Notes under the pieces: model-generated
What the model was told of the DNA's origin: nothing
Seen by the model: only the letters and a program-made list of their open reading frames with translations
Databases searched by the model: none
In this document: piece by piece, positions 1 to 8,031 of the stretch
Layout of the letters: every line of letters begins with the position of its first letter
How positions within the stretch are numbered: the stretch's first letter is position 1
Assembly: GCA_025201865.1 (NCBI GenBank)
Contig: MU603005.1
Location: 1-16,724, forward strand
DNA: 16,724 bases
Origin: Ramicandelaber brevisporus
Taxonomy: Eukaryota > Kickxellomycota > Ramicandelaberales > Ramicandelaberaceae
Direction: 5' to 3'
Translations under genes and position numbers: made by a program

Positions 1-134
1 TCATATCCATGGATGCGATAGAACGAGAGTACTGCCGAAGTTAGAATCTCGTCCTGCGTCGCATCCAGTGAAGCGCCAATATCTTGGTAGAATGTCTTGC
101 TATCAGCGAGCAACAGTGGTTGTTCGTCTGACAT
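1..134 (-). CDS. N-terminal fragment of a putative LisH-motif protein (runs off window)
   Basis: An ATG at 134-132 on the minus strand opens a frame that stays open for 44 codons to the window edge, so the rest of the gene lies outside. The translation begins MSDEQPLLLADSKTFYQDIG and ends in an acidic-aliphatic segment, DEILTSAVLSFYRIHGY (residues 28-44). That segment fits the LisH consensus: spaced leucine/isoleucine residues, an aromatic position, then a conserved Gly-Tyr. LisH motifs mediate dimerisation and occur in proteins such as Lis1, TBL1 and GID/CTLH subunits. The start context is good (ACA before the ATG, A at -3), and a CT-rich stretch lies about 40-80 bp upstream on the coding strand. 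That the frame is coding is inferred from its openness, start context and motif. The family cannot be named from 44 residues, and a chance match remains possible. Confidence 0.45.
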   Translation of the reverse strand, partial: MSDEQPLLLADSKTFYQDIGASLDATQDEILTSAVLSFYRIHGY

Positions 135-1039
135 TGTCGTGTCGATAGTCGAAAGGAGGGGGAGTGTAACAACGGAAAGTGAGAGAGGGAGAGAGAGAGA
201 GCGAAAAAGGAGTGTAGTGGACAAAGCACTGTCAAAGACGCCAGAGTGTTTGTGTTGCTGTTGCTGTGGATTCCCCACGCCAATCGGAGATATTTTGTCG
301 GCATCTATTTTTATCATTGCTTCATCACAATACTTTTACCAATTACAAATGCTATATGGGCAAATCCGCCTGCGTTCAGAAAACACAATGGAGTGAATAA
401 AACGCAAATTGATAAATCCTACTTTTTATGTTAACGGTTTTAGTTCACTCTCTAGTTTGATTGACAACATGTTATGGCGGTGACGAACGGGAATGCGCTA
501 CACACCTATTTTCCTCAAGACTCCCTTCAAGCACCAGCGTTGTTCCCTCGTTGTCCCCAGGTGCTGGCGTGTGCTGGCGCGGTGTTCGGTCCCCGTGGTG
601 GTTGTCCCTCTGCCGCCAGGTTGGTGTGGCTGGCATCCGGGTTTTCCCAGCGGCATGTTCCATCTGTTTCCCTCCCTTCTTGGTTCGTCCCTCTTCCGTT
701 GGCTTTCTCCCCCACCTCTTGCTTGCTGTCGTTGGTCGTCGTTGTCACCAAGTGAAGGTGGTTGCGTTGGCTATCAGCACTTGTTCCCCCTATTGCTGTC
801 GCCATGCTATGTTTTTTTTTCGGTTCGGTTTGGCTGTGGTTCGGTTCGGTATTCATCTTAATTTTTATCTGCTTAGATATGAGACGGGTTGTAAAGGATG
901 TGGGAAAGTATGCAACGGTTAGTGTCATCCCTATACTGTCTCATTTGGCCATCTCTATCCTAGCACGGAACCCTGGGCTCCAGGTACTGTTTCCAGGTGG
1001 ATGGGTCTAATTCAAATGATATTAAAGTGACTGTTATTC
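135..1039. other. Intergenic region between two minus-strand genes
   Basis: This is about 900 bp with no gene I can support. The part at 135-300 should be the upstream region of the minus-strand gene at the window start. It holds a GA-rich block at 178-210, which reads CT-rich on that gene's coding strand. The part at 300-460 is AT-rich. The part at 470-960 is clearly richer in G, C and pyrimidines than its surroundings, with small direct repeats such as GTGCTGGCG twice at 561-579 and GGTTCGGT units around 820-850. Several overlapping frames are open through it, but none gives a recognisable protein. The last part, up to 1039, probably contains the F-box gene's 3' end. Confidence 0.6.
178..210. 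repeat. GA-rich (CT-rich on minus) low-complexity tract
   Basis: An imperfect (GA)n run lies upstream of the minus-strand ATG at 134. Read on the minus strand it is a pyrimidine tract about 45-75 bp before the start codon, a common position for CT blocks in fungal promoters and leaders. Confidence 0.6.
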
Positions 1040-2530
1040 TTAAATTAAAGGCTCGATACTCAAACGAGGAAACCGCTCCTTCAAAACTTCAGTAGGCTGA
1101 TCAAACGGGGAAAAGTTAGTCACATGTAACTTCTCAAGCATGGGAAAGAGCGAGACAACTGTTTCAACTTGCTCAACCCGAAAGTCCATTATTATGAAAT
1201 ATGTGATAGAAAGGCGTCGCAGCGAGTTATTAGTTGCTCCATGCAGATTATCTCTAATGATTGGTTCTATGGATGGGAAAACATAAGATATTCTGAAGGT
1301 ATCAATTGCAGGTGCATAGAAGAGAACAAATTGAAGCACAGCCAATGTAGGATCTTCAGTTGTACTGTCGCAGTGAGTATCCAAAATCTTTAGACTCTTT
1401 AATTGATCATTATGCTCACCAGCGTGTCGAATGCGAGTGTTGCCATTGAGTGGCAGAAGGTATGATACATCACACGCGCTGTCTATAATTAGCTGCTCAA
1501 GCTTGGGCAAGTGAGCAGCCATTATAGCAGGATTTATAGTCACCGTGGAGAAGTACAAGTTAAGTGTCTCCAGATTTGGTACACTCTTAATGAAGACATT
1601 CCAGAGTTTATTGTTGCAGTATTCTAGCTGCATATACTTAGCAGCTGTAAAATAACCATCAACCATAAGACTCAGGGATTCACGTTTACCGTATTCACTC
1701 TCGCTGATATCCAGTGACTCAAGTACTGGGAAGCATCTGGCTGTGATGACGGCTGCATCATTGTCACTGTAGTCTCTGCTACGAGCTGGCAGTTGCAGAT
1801 AGAGCTGTTTGAGCCGACTGAAGACGACGTCTTTTGTGCTGTGGAAGAATGTCTTAAAGTCACCGATGCTTGTATTTTCACTTGGGTTTATTGTGAGATC
1901 AACCAGGACTGATGCAACTTTGGCCATAAAGCTGCCTACGTGTTTGCCATTGAGTGTATCCTTCGAGATTGTCAATGTGAATGAATGCAGCTCGGGCTTG
2001 TTTATTAAGATGACCCATTCATCGAGCCAATTCAGAGTATCGTGCCACGATCTCGATAATGTCCATTCAAAATCCACATCTTGATTGCGCTGCTCAGAGC
2101 CAGCGATCCATTTGGCAATTGCCATGGCACCGCTCTTTTGATACGAGTCAAATGATGCTCTTTGTATGCTAACATGCTGGAGAAGTAGCATCTCATGCTT
2201 GAAAATATCGCAGCTCTGTGGATTCAAATACACTGCAAGGCGAAGCAAGTGAGGAAGATTTGACATACGTGTGGTAACTGGGAGGTTGTCAGGGATTGAG
2301 AGACTGCGTACAAGGTGTCCATATCGAGCCCATGAGCTCGACGGAGCACGCCAGATAGCCAAATCAGACTCTTTTATATGGCGCCATACTCGACTAGCAA
2401 ATATCCAATGCAGTTTGCTGTTTACAGTTAGCACGCGCACAGACTCGGAGCGGCTGAAATAGTACGACAGCTCCTCGAGCAGCTCGTTCGGCAAAGCAAA
2501 TAACGGAGAAGCAGCAGTGGTCGCGATCAT
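1040..2530 (-). CDS. F-box protein with leucine-rich-repeat-like C-terminal region
   Basis: This is an intact 496-codon frame without introns. Residues 11-52 (FALPNELLEEL followed by a helical stretch with VNSKLHWIFASRVWRHI) match an F-box: LP at the start, spaced leucines, a conserved serine-rich middle and a VW near the end. F-box proteins bind Skp1 and bring substrates to SCF ubiquitin ligases in the cytosol or nucleus. The remainder is rich in evenly spaced leucines (for example VPNLETLNLYFS, LPKLEQLIIDSA, LKSLKILDTH and FPMLEKLHVTNF), resembling irregular LRRs that would form the substrate-binding surface. An in-frame ATG also occurs at 2554. I chose 2530 because it has A at -3, lies just before the F-box, and avoids a 13-T homopolymer that the longer start would have to translate. 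The substrate is unknown. It is divergent from the FHIP gene and shares the ~500-bp region between them. Confidence 0.85.
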   Translation of the reverse strand: MIATTAASPLFALPNELLEELSYYFSRSESVRVLTVNSKLHWIFASRVWRHIKESDLAIWRAPSSSWARYGHLVRSLSIPDNLPVTTRMSNLPHLLRLAVYLNPQSCDIFKHEMLLLQHVSIQRASFDSYQKSGAMAIAKWIAGSEQRNQDVDFEWTLSRSWHDTLNWLDEWVILINKPELHSFTLTISKDTLNGKHVGSFMAKVASVLVDLTINPSENTSIGDFKTFFHSTKDVVFSRLKQLYLQLPARSRDYSDNDAAVITARCFPVLESLDISESEYGKRESLSLMVDGYFTAAKYMQLEYCNNKLWNVFIKSVPNLETLNLYFSTVTINPAIMAAHLPKLEQLIIDSACDVSYLLPLNGNTRIRHAGEHNDQLKSLKILDTHCDSTTEDPTLAVLQFVLFYAPAIDTFRISYVFPSIEPIIRDNLHGATNNSLRRLSITYFIIMDFRVEQVETVVSLFPMLEKLHVTNFSPFDQPTEVLKERFPRLSIEPLI

Positions 2531-2734
2531 CTTTAAAAAAAAAAAAAGGGTCATCTGTTGTGAGAAGGGGAAAGAGGGAGAGATAGATAGAATTGGCTAA
2601 AAAGAGGCTTGTTTGTAAACACGGCACAGTGAGGGGGAATCTGGTCACACTGGTGGCTGATGGTTGGCATCTCCAATCAAGTCATTCTTTTTTTGTTTGT
2701 TTGTGGATTTCAGCCTTTGGATGTTACTGCCACC

Positions 2735-2827
2735 ATGATGCCAAACAGTATCGATGCTAATGAAGAAGGAAATGGCGATGCCGATGTCAATGTAGGTGTC
2801 AATGACAATGACAGTTTGGTTCCTTAA
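2735..2827 (+). CDS. Possible 30-residue upstream ORF of the FHIP gene
   Basis: A short ATG-to-TAA frame starts in an unusually strong context (GCCACCATGATG). It encodes an acidic, Asn/Asp-rich peptide beginning MMPNSIDANEEGNG and ending NDSLVP. It ends about 210 bp before the FHIP start codon, so if the FHIP transcript begins upstream of it, it would act as a uORF. I tested joining it to the FHIP frame through the donor at 2792 or 2796 and the acceptor at 2967; neither keeps frame. There is no homology-type support, and it may be chance. Confidence 0.2.
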   Translation: MMPNSIDANEEGNGDADVNVGVNDNDSLVP

Positions 2828-2852
2828 TTTGCAAGCAAGTTGTCAGATCCAC

Positions 2853-2856
<4 letters not shown>

Positions 2857-2894
<38 letters not shown>
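2857..2894 (+). repeat. (CT)19 microsatellite
   Basis: An uninterrupted run of 19 CT units lies about 145-180 bp upstream of the FHIP start codon. It is a likely length-variable site and part of the pyrimidine-rich promoter or leader. Confidence 0.95.
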
Positions 2895-2898
<4 letters not shown>

Positions 2899-3037
2899 TC
2901 GCGGCTTTCGCTTTTGCGAGCTATCAGTATTTTCATCCTTTATTATTTTTTTTTTTATCGCTTCCAGGCACGCTTGATCGACACAGACTACCAGAGTCTA
3001 TTAGACAGCTATAGGAGCAGCAGCAGTCCACACCAAG

Positions 3038-6000
3038 ATGCTGAATCAAGTGTCTTCGTTCTTTGCGTCAGCGGTTGATGCACTTTCCCCGCACTCCAAG
3101 AGTGGGCCAGAGGCGTTTCGTGATCACTGGCAGGCTGTTATGCGCTTCTATGAGCCAGCCAGTTCAGATCTGCTTGGAGATCCCATTGAGACTACATCTA
3201 TTGGGCATCATTTGTCAGATATGATTACATGTTTACGTGAGGAAGAGGAGTTTAATCGAGTTCAGTTTGAAATGAGTAGCAGTGGTGCAAGCATATTTGG
3301 AACTCCCAGAATGATGCACAGCCATCATCAGCATCATCCACCAGGAACACCTACGATTGGTCCATCTCGTAGTAATGCCAGTAGCCATAGTAATAGCCAC
3401 CAGTCAGGATATAGAAGAGGTGATATGCATTCTCATCAGGCACTGCCACCGCCATCGGTCAGTCCACGTGATAGAGAGTGTTTATGGATGCTGTTTGACA
3501 ATGGAATACTGTCAACGTTGGCAGGGTTTGCAGAGACAGATGCGCCGCGTGGAATGAGACTCCATGTGGTTAGATTCTTTGGCAGCGTTGTTTCTTTATT
3601 GCCCATAGACTCCTCAATGATGCTGGCTAACCCGGCAATGAGAATGCCACTAATTAGACTGTTGCGTGACTGTCATGCTGCAATTCAAGCTGCAGATCAT
3701 TATAGCTCGGCCGAGACTCGCTCAATGTCTCCCATGTCACTTGATGCTGGCAGTGGAGGTGGGATGATTAGACCAATTGGGAGCACAGGCAGTACTCAAG
3801 GTAGACATGAATACAATGTGGATAATATTGGCGACTTTAGCTTTGCAAGCAGTTTGATTCATGGTGGAAGCACTGTTCGCGAAAGAAATAATGAGGCATG
3901 GTTAAGACATGAGATTATCGCACTAGTTAGTGCTGTGTTGAATCAAATTAGAAGATATAACTTGACTTCAGGCGGCATGGTTAATCTAATTACAATGTTC
4001 TTGGATAGTGGAAGCACACCTGATATTGATGGCCCAGTTCGTTTAAATAATAATAATAGCAGCAGCAGCAGTGGTCGCAATAATAACAACAATAACGCCA
4101 ATGAGATTGACAAGGAACCTCAGTTATTCTTGGTTGATGTACTACTGAAGCATCAGTTGGCATTGGGCAGAACAGGCATTTTAGCTAGACAAGCCTTGCA
4201 GCTGAGTATTGAATTGTTGTTAATGGATGATCATGCTAGGAGAAATATTAAACGCAGCTCGCTTGAGTTTGATGATAACGGCAATGAAATCAGCACTATT
4301 CATCAGAAGATCACCAACTCATCGTCGAATCAGCCAACACTCTCAATGAGATACCTCATTCATCACTCTCACATATTCGAGCACCTGGTTGAGCGACTTG
4401 GCTACTTGTATGCTAGATTGCCTCTCGGAAGGTCAGCTCTGCGCTCTTTGAGAAATCGCCAGGTTAATTTGACCAACAATGCCTCAGCTAACACATCAAT
4501 CTCAGGCAGCATGACACCAGGGCATGATTCACGCAACTCGGGTGCTATCAGAAAGCACGGTGGTGGATTAGGTGGTGCAGGAGGAGGCGGTGGTGGCGGC
4601 CGTCGTTTAGATCGACTCGATGCGTTTAAATCATCATCTTCTTCGTCAGCATCGTCATCATCATTTGGTGGACATAATCCATTCTCATCACAGTCAAGTC
4701 AGCAGCACCAACAGCAGAGCAATCCAGATGAGGAGACACTGGATGCATTCTTTATGATGTATTCGTTTATAGATTCATTGGCAGTAGTATGTGAATCGTA
4801 TAGTTCAGAAGTATCATCTGCACTCGCCCGCACTTTCCACATAATGTTCTTGAAGCCAGTGATGACTCTTCCTCTCATTACTGCATCTCCTAACTTGGCT
4901 GTAACTGCAACTGCATATTTGACTGAGATGGTGCGAAGTGCTCAGTCAACTGTACTATTGGAATCGTTGGCTGCATTTTTGCTGGGTGGAAAGCAAACTA
5001 GTGAAGATATATTGTCGATATCAGAGAGTTTAGTTCCTGAAATGTGGCCGAAAGCAATGCTGGACGAAGCTACAGAGTTAATTCCAACGCAGGTGGCTGA
5101 CTGGGCTAGAAATGAAAACAATGCTCAATTGCTTGACTTAAATGCATCTTCAACTGGAGCATTGCAAAGTAACGCTCCATCGAGAACTGGCAGTAATAGA
5201 AACAGCAAGAAGAAGAAGAGAAGATCCGAAAAGGCCGCTGCGGCTGCGGCTGCGGCTGCTGCTGCTGTCAGTGAAACCGAAGCTACAGCTGAGTCGGAAA
5301 CAGACAAACTGCTAAAGTCCCTGGCATCACTTGGCATAAACAGTAGTAATTTTGGCATTGATGGAGCAGATGCTGGTGGCAGTGATGACCAGTCAGAAGA
5401 TTTGCGTGAGATTCTCATCAGCCGTATGGAGTCATCTCATGAACTGTTAGCCATGGCAACTCTTCAGCTATTCGATACATTGTTAGCCACTGATAGTAAG
5501 CTTGTCTACGAATTATTGGTTCTTCGCAACTTTGTCACTCCTCTTGCACTAGTCCCTCCATCCTCGGCATCCTTGGATATTGACCAGAGCGTTCCTGAGT
5601 TAGTTCTTCCAAAGGGCACTGCATTATCCAGAACATCTTCAGTAGAAAAGTCACCAGCGCCTGGCAGTCCCGCCGGCCAGCAACTAGGCTCTCCAGGCAC
5701 TGTGAACTTGCCATTAGCTGAGAGCGCAGTCAAATATGTAGATACATTGGCAGTTGTACGCACAGTGATGGATCAGGCTTTATCTATTATCCCAGAGAGT
5801 CTGCAGCCCCCAGCCAAGCAATCCAAGCCCAGCAAATATCCACGAAAGCCCATTGTTACTGTACAGACTTCTCCTCAGCAGCCGCCTCCACTGCCTCCAC
5901 GTGGCGCACAGAGTCCAACAAGCAGTCAGCAGACCGGGCCATTGGCAATTGTTGGCAGTCCAACTCCTCAGCTTTCTCAAGGCGGCCGTGGTAGAGGACG

Positions 6001-6121
6001 TGGCGGTAGAAACAGACGAGGATCGATTCTAAACAATAGCAACAATCCAGCAAACCGAGGCATTGTGCAGCAAGTTGACAATACTCCAACAAAGGGCAAC
6101 CAATCACGAGCTGAGCCATAT

Positions 6122-6153
<32 letters not shown>

Positions 6154-7156
6154 ACAGCAGCAACAGCAACAGCAACAAACACTTGGTCGCAAGTTAAGCT
6201 TTGTTGACAGACTACAGGGCTTGCTCAATGGTAATGGACTCGGCAAAAATGACTTGGGCAGGGCTGCTCGCTCTCTTCTCAACTTTGATGATATGCCACG
6301 ACAGCAGCAGCAGCAGCCAGAGCCACTCTCAGATGTCGATCGCTACTTTGTCGATACCATTGAACGCTTCTCCGCCGCTCAACTAGCCCGCTCTGCTCGT
6401 GGATGGGCAGAGTCACCCGATATTGTTCGACAGGCGGCTGTTCACCCATCAGTTGTTCCACCATACGCCACGGACGCGTTCTTCTTGTCTCCGGCCCACT
6501 ACGAAGGCATGTTCCTGCATACTCTGCTGCGAAACGTGTCTCGAATGCTGAAGCTGCCTCTTCATATCAATCTGCTGACAACGAGTATCATTTCTCGCAT
6601 TCTGTGCACGCTTGGAGATGGTCCGGTTGCAATGTTCCTGTTGGTTGGATCAGCTGAGCTGGAACTTGGCACTCGCGACCATTTGCAGCGTACGCCAATG
6701 CCCTCTTCCAGCACTCTTCCAGCAGACTGGTTGCAGAATGTGCCTCCGCGACGATATCTGTTTGACATTCTGCAAGAGATTCGTGACATGAGCATTGACC
6801 AAACAAAGGATATTGCGTCGTTCAAGACTCGTGTTTACATCTCTAAACAGCGTGGTCTCGACATGTCTGAAGTCATGAGCAACAGTGGCAGCAGTAACAG
6901 CGCGGCGAGATCATCAGCACTCTCATCTTCCACAGCGGGAGACGATGCCGCTGCCGCTACAGCTGCTGCTGCAGGTGGCTCTGATTCAGTTGCTAAGGAC
7001 TCAGTTATGGATGAGAATACTCCATCAACAACAAATGTGCGTGTGCTGATTGAAGCATCGTTGATTCTCTCGGAATTTGCACGCGAACTTGCTGCAATCG
7101 CGTTTGCCATTGGGCTTTCAACATCGTCATCAACATCATCTCCACTTTCGGATTAA
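3038..7156 (+). CDS. FHIP: FHIP-family (RAI16-like) FTS/Hook-interacting protein
   Basis: This intronless frame encodes 1372 residues. The N-terminus (residues 20-45, GPEAFRDHWQAVMRFYE) and helical blocks near 149-215 (LWMLFDNGIL through RGMRLHVVRFFGSVVSLLP), 361-400 (FLVDVLLKHQLALGRTGILARQAL), 565-610 and 797-835 follow the FHIP/RAI16-like alpha-solenoid. The C-terminal FHIP block lies near 1100-1205 (YFVDTIERF; FLHTLLRNVSRMLKLPLHINLLTTSIISRIL). In animals and filamentous fungi (FhipA of Aspergillus), FHIP joins FTS and Hook to link early endosomes to dynein, which is the inferred role here. Disordered inserts separate the blocks: Asn/Ser runs, Gly- and Ser-rich stretches near 515-560, about 13 Ala near 731, a proline-rich PPPLPPRG, an RGRGRGGRNRRG patch near 981 and 17 Gln at 6128-6178. 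They make it longer than typical family members (roughly 800-1100). The start has A at -3. The symbol is a family name; orthology was not tested. Confidence 0.85.
5233..5268 (+). repeat. Poly-alanine-coding repeat inside FHIP
   Basis: A run of GCN codons (GCC, GCT and GCG mixed) encodes about 13 alanines after a Lys/Arg-rich patch (KKKKRRSEK). The mixed codons argue that the protein run itself, not only DNA slippage, is maintained. The basic patch before it could serve as a nuclear-localisation or membrane/microtubule-binding segment, but this is unproven. Confidence 0.8.
6128..6178 (+). repeat. Poly-glutamine-coding repeat inside FHIP
   Basis: Seventeen consecutive CAG/CAA codons sit in a disordered linker between the RGG-like patch and the C-terminal FHIP block. 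The interspersed CAA codons would reduce DNA slippage. Confidence 0.95.
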
Positions 7157-7380
7157 TTCACTTTTGAACAATATTCTTCTTCCTTTCCTCTTCCTCCTTT
7201 CTTTAATATTCTTTGCCCTCTACTTTGTCTTTTTTGCCTCTTTTATTATTTTTTTATTAACAAAAAATCAATCTCCCAAATACATTATGTGATGTCATTA
7301 TTAGAGGTAATCATGATCATGATAAAAACAAAAACAAAAGTGAGTCCAAACGGATTGGCTGCTGTTTGGACAATAAAAGT
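7157..7380 (+). terminator. FHIP 3' region with hairpin and AATAAA polyadenylation-type signal
   Basis: The sequence after the FHIP stop codon is T-rich. An 8-bp perfect inverted repeat, GTCCAAAC at 7344-7351 and GTTTGGAC at 7364-7371, has a 12-nt loop and is followed at once by AATAAA at 7372-7377. This is the best candidate for the FHIP 3'-end processing signal. A 14-bp palindrome, ATCATGATCATGAT, lies at 7310-7323. The assignment as the FHIP polyadenylation site is inferred. Confidence 0.4.
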
Positions 7381-7526
7381 AGCGTATCATACCACTCTTG
7401 CTGTTTTGTCAGCTCGAGTTCGGAGAGGAGGTCATGTGGACTTCGTTCGGAGTTGTTCAACTTCCACTTCGGAGCGCAAAAACTCTGCAGAGAGAACATG
7501 CGTTCAAAAGTGACTGAGCCAAAACC

Positions 7527-7666
7527 CAAACCCTAATCGGCCTTTTCTGGTTGAACTGCCATCTCTGAGGTTTCAGCTAGCCTACACGCATGTTGGCGTA
7601 TGTGTGCGTGTGTGCGTGTGTGTGTCCCGCGAATCGTACCACTCGCTTGCAAACCCTAACCGGCCT
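7527..7666 (+). repeat. Pair of telo-box-like motifs
   Basis: CAAACCCTAATCGGCCT at 7527-7543 and CAAACCCTAACCGGCCT at 7650-7666 differ at one base. Each carries the CCCTAA core, the complement of the TTAGGG telomere repeat. In plants AAACCCTAA (the telo-box), and in fungi TTAGGG bound by Tbf1-type factors, act as promoter elements. The spacing of 123 bp and the position upstream of a TATA box suggest the same here. Confidence 0.5.
7596..7625 (+). repeat. Imperfect (GT)n microsatellite
   Basis: GT dinucleotides with occasional GC interruptions fill this stretch, between the two telo-box-like motifs. Such alternating purine-pyrimidine tracts can be length-variable. Confidence 0.85.
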
Positions 7667-7727
7667 CCTTTTGACTCGCCGCGCTGTTTTTTTTTTCTTA
7701 CCTCTCGCTTTCCGGAGAAAGACATTT

Positions 7728-7745
7728 GAGAGAGAGAGAGAGAGG
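7728..7745 (+). repeat. (GA)n microsatellite
   Basis: About nine GA units are followed by further imperfect GA-rich sequence to about 7768, all upstream of the TATA box of the dioxygenase gene. Confidence 0.85.
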
Positions 7746-7835
7746 AAGCACGCGAGAGAGCGAGAGAAACACACACGGAGGAAGCAGGGTCTAAAGGCGA
7801 TGGTCGCGAGCCTGTTTGTCCATTCCGTAAGCGAG

Positions 7836-7862
7836 TGACGTACCACCGCAAAGGTATAAAAA
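7836..7862 (+). promoter_or_regulatory. CRE-like site and TATA box of the dioxygenase gene
   Basis: TGACGTA (7836-7842) resembles an ATF/CREB bZIP site, and GGTATAAAAAG holds a strong TATA box starting at 7855. The distance to the ATG is about 177 bp, which allows a start site near 7885-7900 and a leader of about 130 nt. Function is inferred from consensus only. Confidence 0.6.
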
Positions 7863-8031
7863 GTCCCTCAAGTTTGCTCACTTAACGACCATTGATTGTG
7901 CGGCGACATCAAATACGCACACATCTCCACGAACTTCCTCGTCGCAGCAATCCTGTTTTTTTATTGCTGCTTCAGCCACACGCACACATCCACACATTTA
8001 TCCCATTTTTTCTATTCTATCATCAACAACA

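Larger units (their letters stand above)
2531..3037. promoter_or_regulatory. Divergent promoter region of F-box and FHIP genes
   Basis: The 507 bp between two divergent start codons must carry both promoters and leaders. On the minus side, a pyrimidine-rich run ending in ACAACAG precedes the ATG at 2554 and looks like a leader CT block or a 3' splice site. On the plus side there is a (CT)19 run, a T-rich run at 2940-2957, and an acceptor-like TCGCTTCCAG at 2958-2967. The last suggests a possible intron in the FHIP 5' untranslated region. No convincing TATA box was seen. Confidence 0.55.
7381..8031 (+). promoter_or_regulatory. Upstream regulatory region of the indoleamine 2,3-dioxygenase gene
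   Basis: There is no supported gene in this stretch. It holds three TTCGGAG repeats (7419, 7446, 7468), two near-identical 17-bp motifs containing AAACCCTA (7527-7543 and 7650-7666), a GT-rich microsatellite (7596-7625), a T-run followed by CT (7686-7711), a GA microsatellite (7728-7745), a CRE-like TGACGTA at 7836-7842, and a TATA box. The order, with the TATA box last, fits a promoter reading toward the dioxygenase start codon at 8032. Confidence 0.6.

Noticed and set aside
41-304. An 87-codon minus-strand frame overlapping the LisH-like N-terminus
   Set aside because: Low-complexity Leu/Ser/Phe product arising from the CT-rich upstream tract; the alternative frame at 1-134 has a better start context and motif.
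461-928. Open frames of 93-153 codons on plus and 133 codons on minus
   Set aside because: They overlap one another in most frames, have biased composition (Cys/Pro/Ser or Asn/Thr/Gly) and no domain; the openness follows from base composition.
2735-3037. The small ORF at 2735 as a first coding exon of FHIP
   Set aside because: Joining the donors at 2792 or 2796 to the acceptor at 2967 puts the FHIP frame out of register, and the FHIP ATG at 3038 already gives a family-typical N-terminus.
7317-7529. A 70-codon minus-strand frame between FHIP and the dioxygenase
   Set aside because: The amino-acid mix is reasonable, but there is no family match, no promoter signal, and it spans the AATAAA/hairpin and the TTCGGAG repeats that fit regulatory functions better.
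7596-7745. GT and GA repeats as a CRISPR array or transposon end
   Set aside because: They are simple dinucleotide microsatellites with no spacers, terminal inverted repeats or target duplications.
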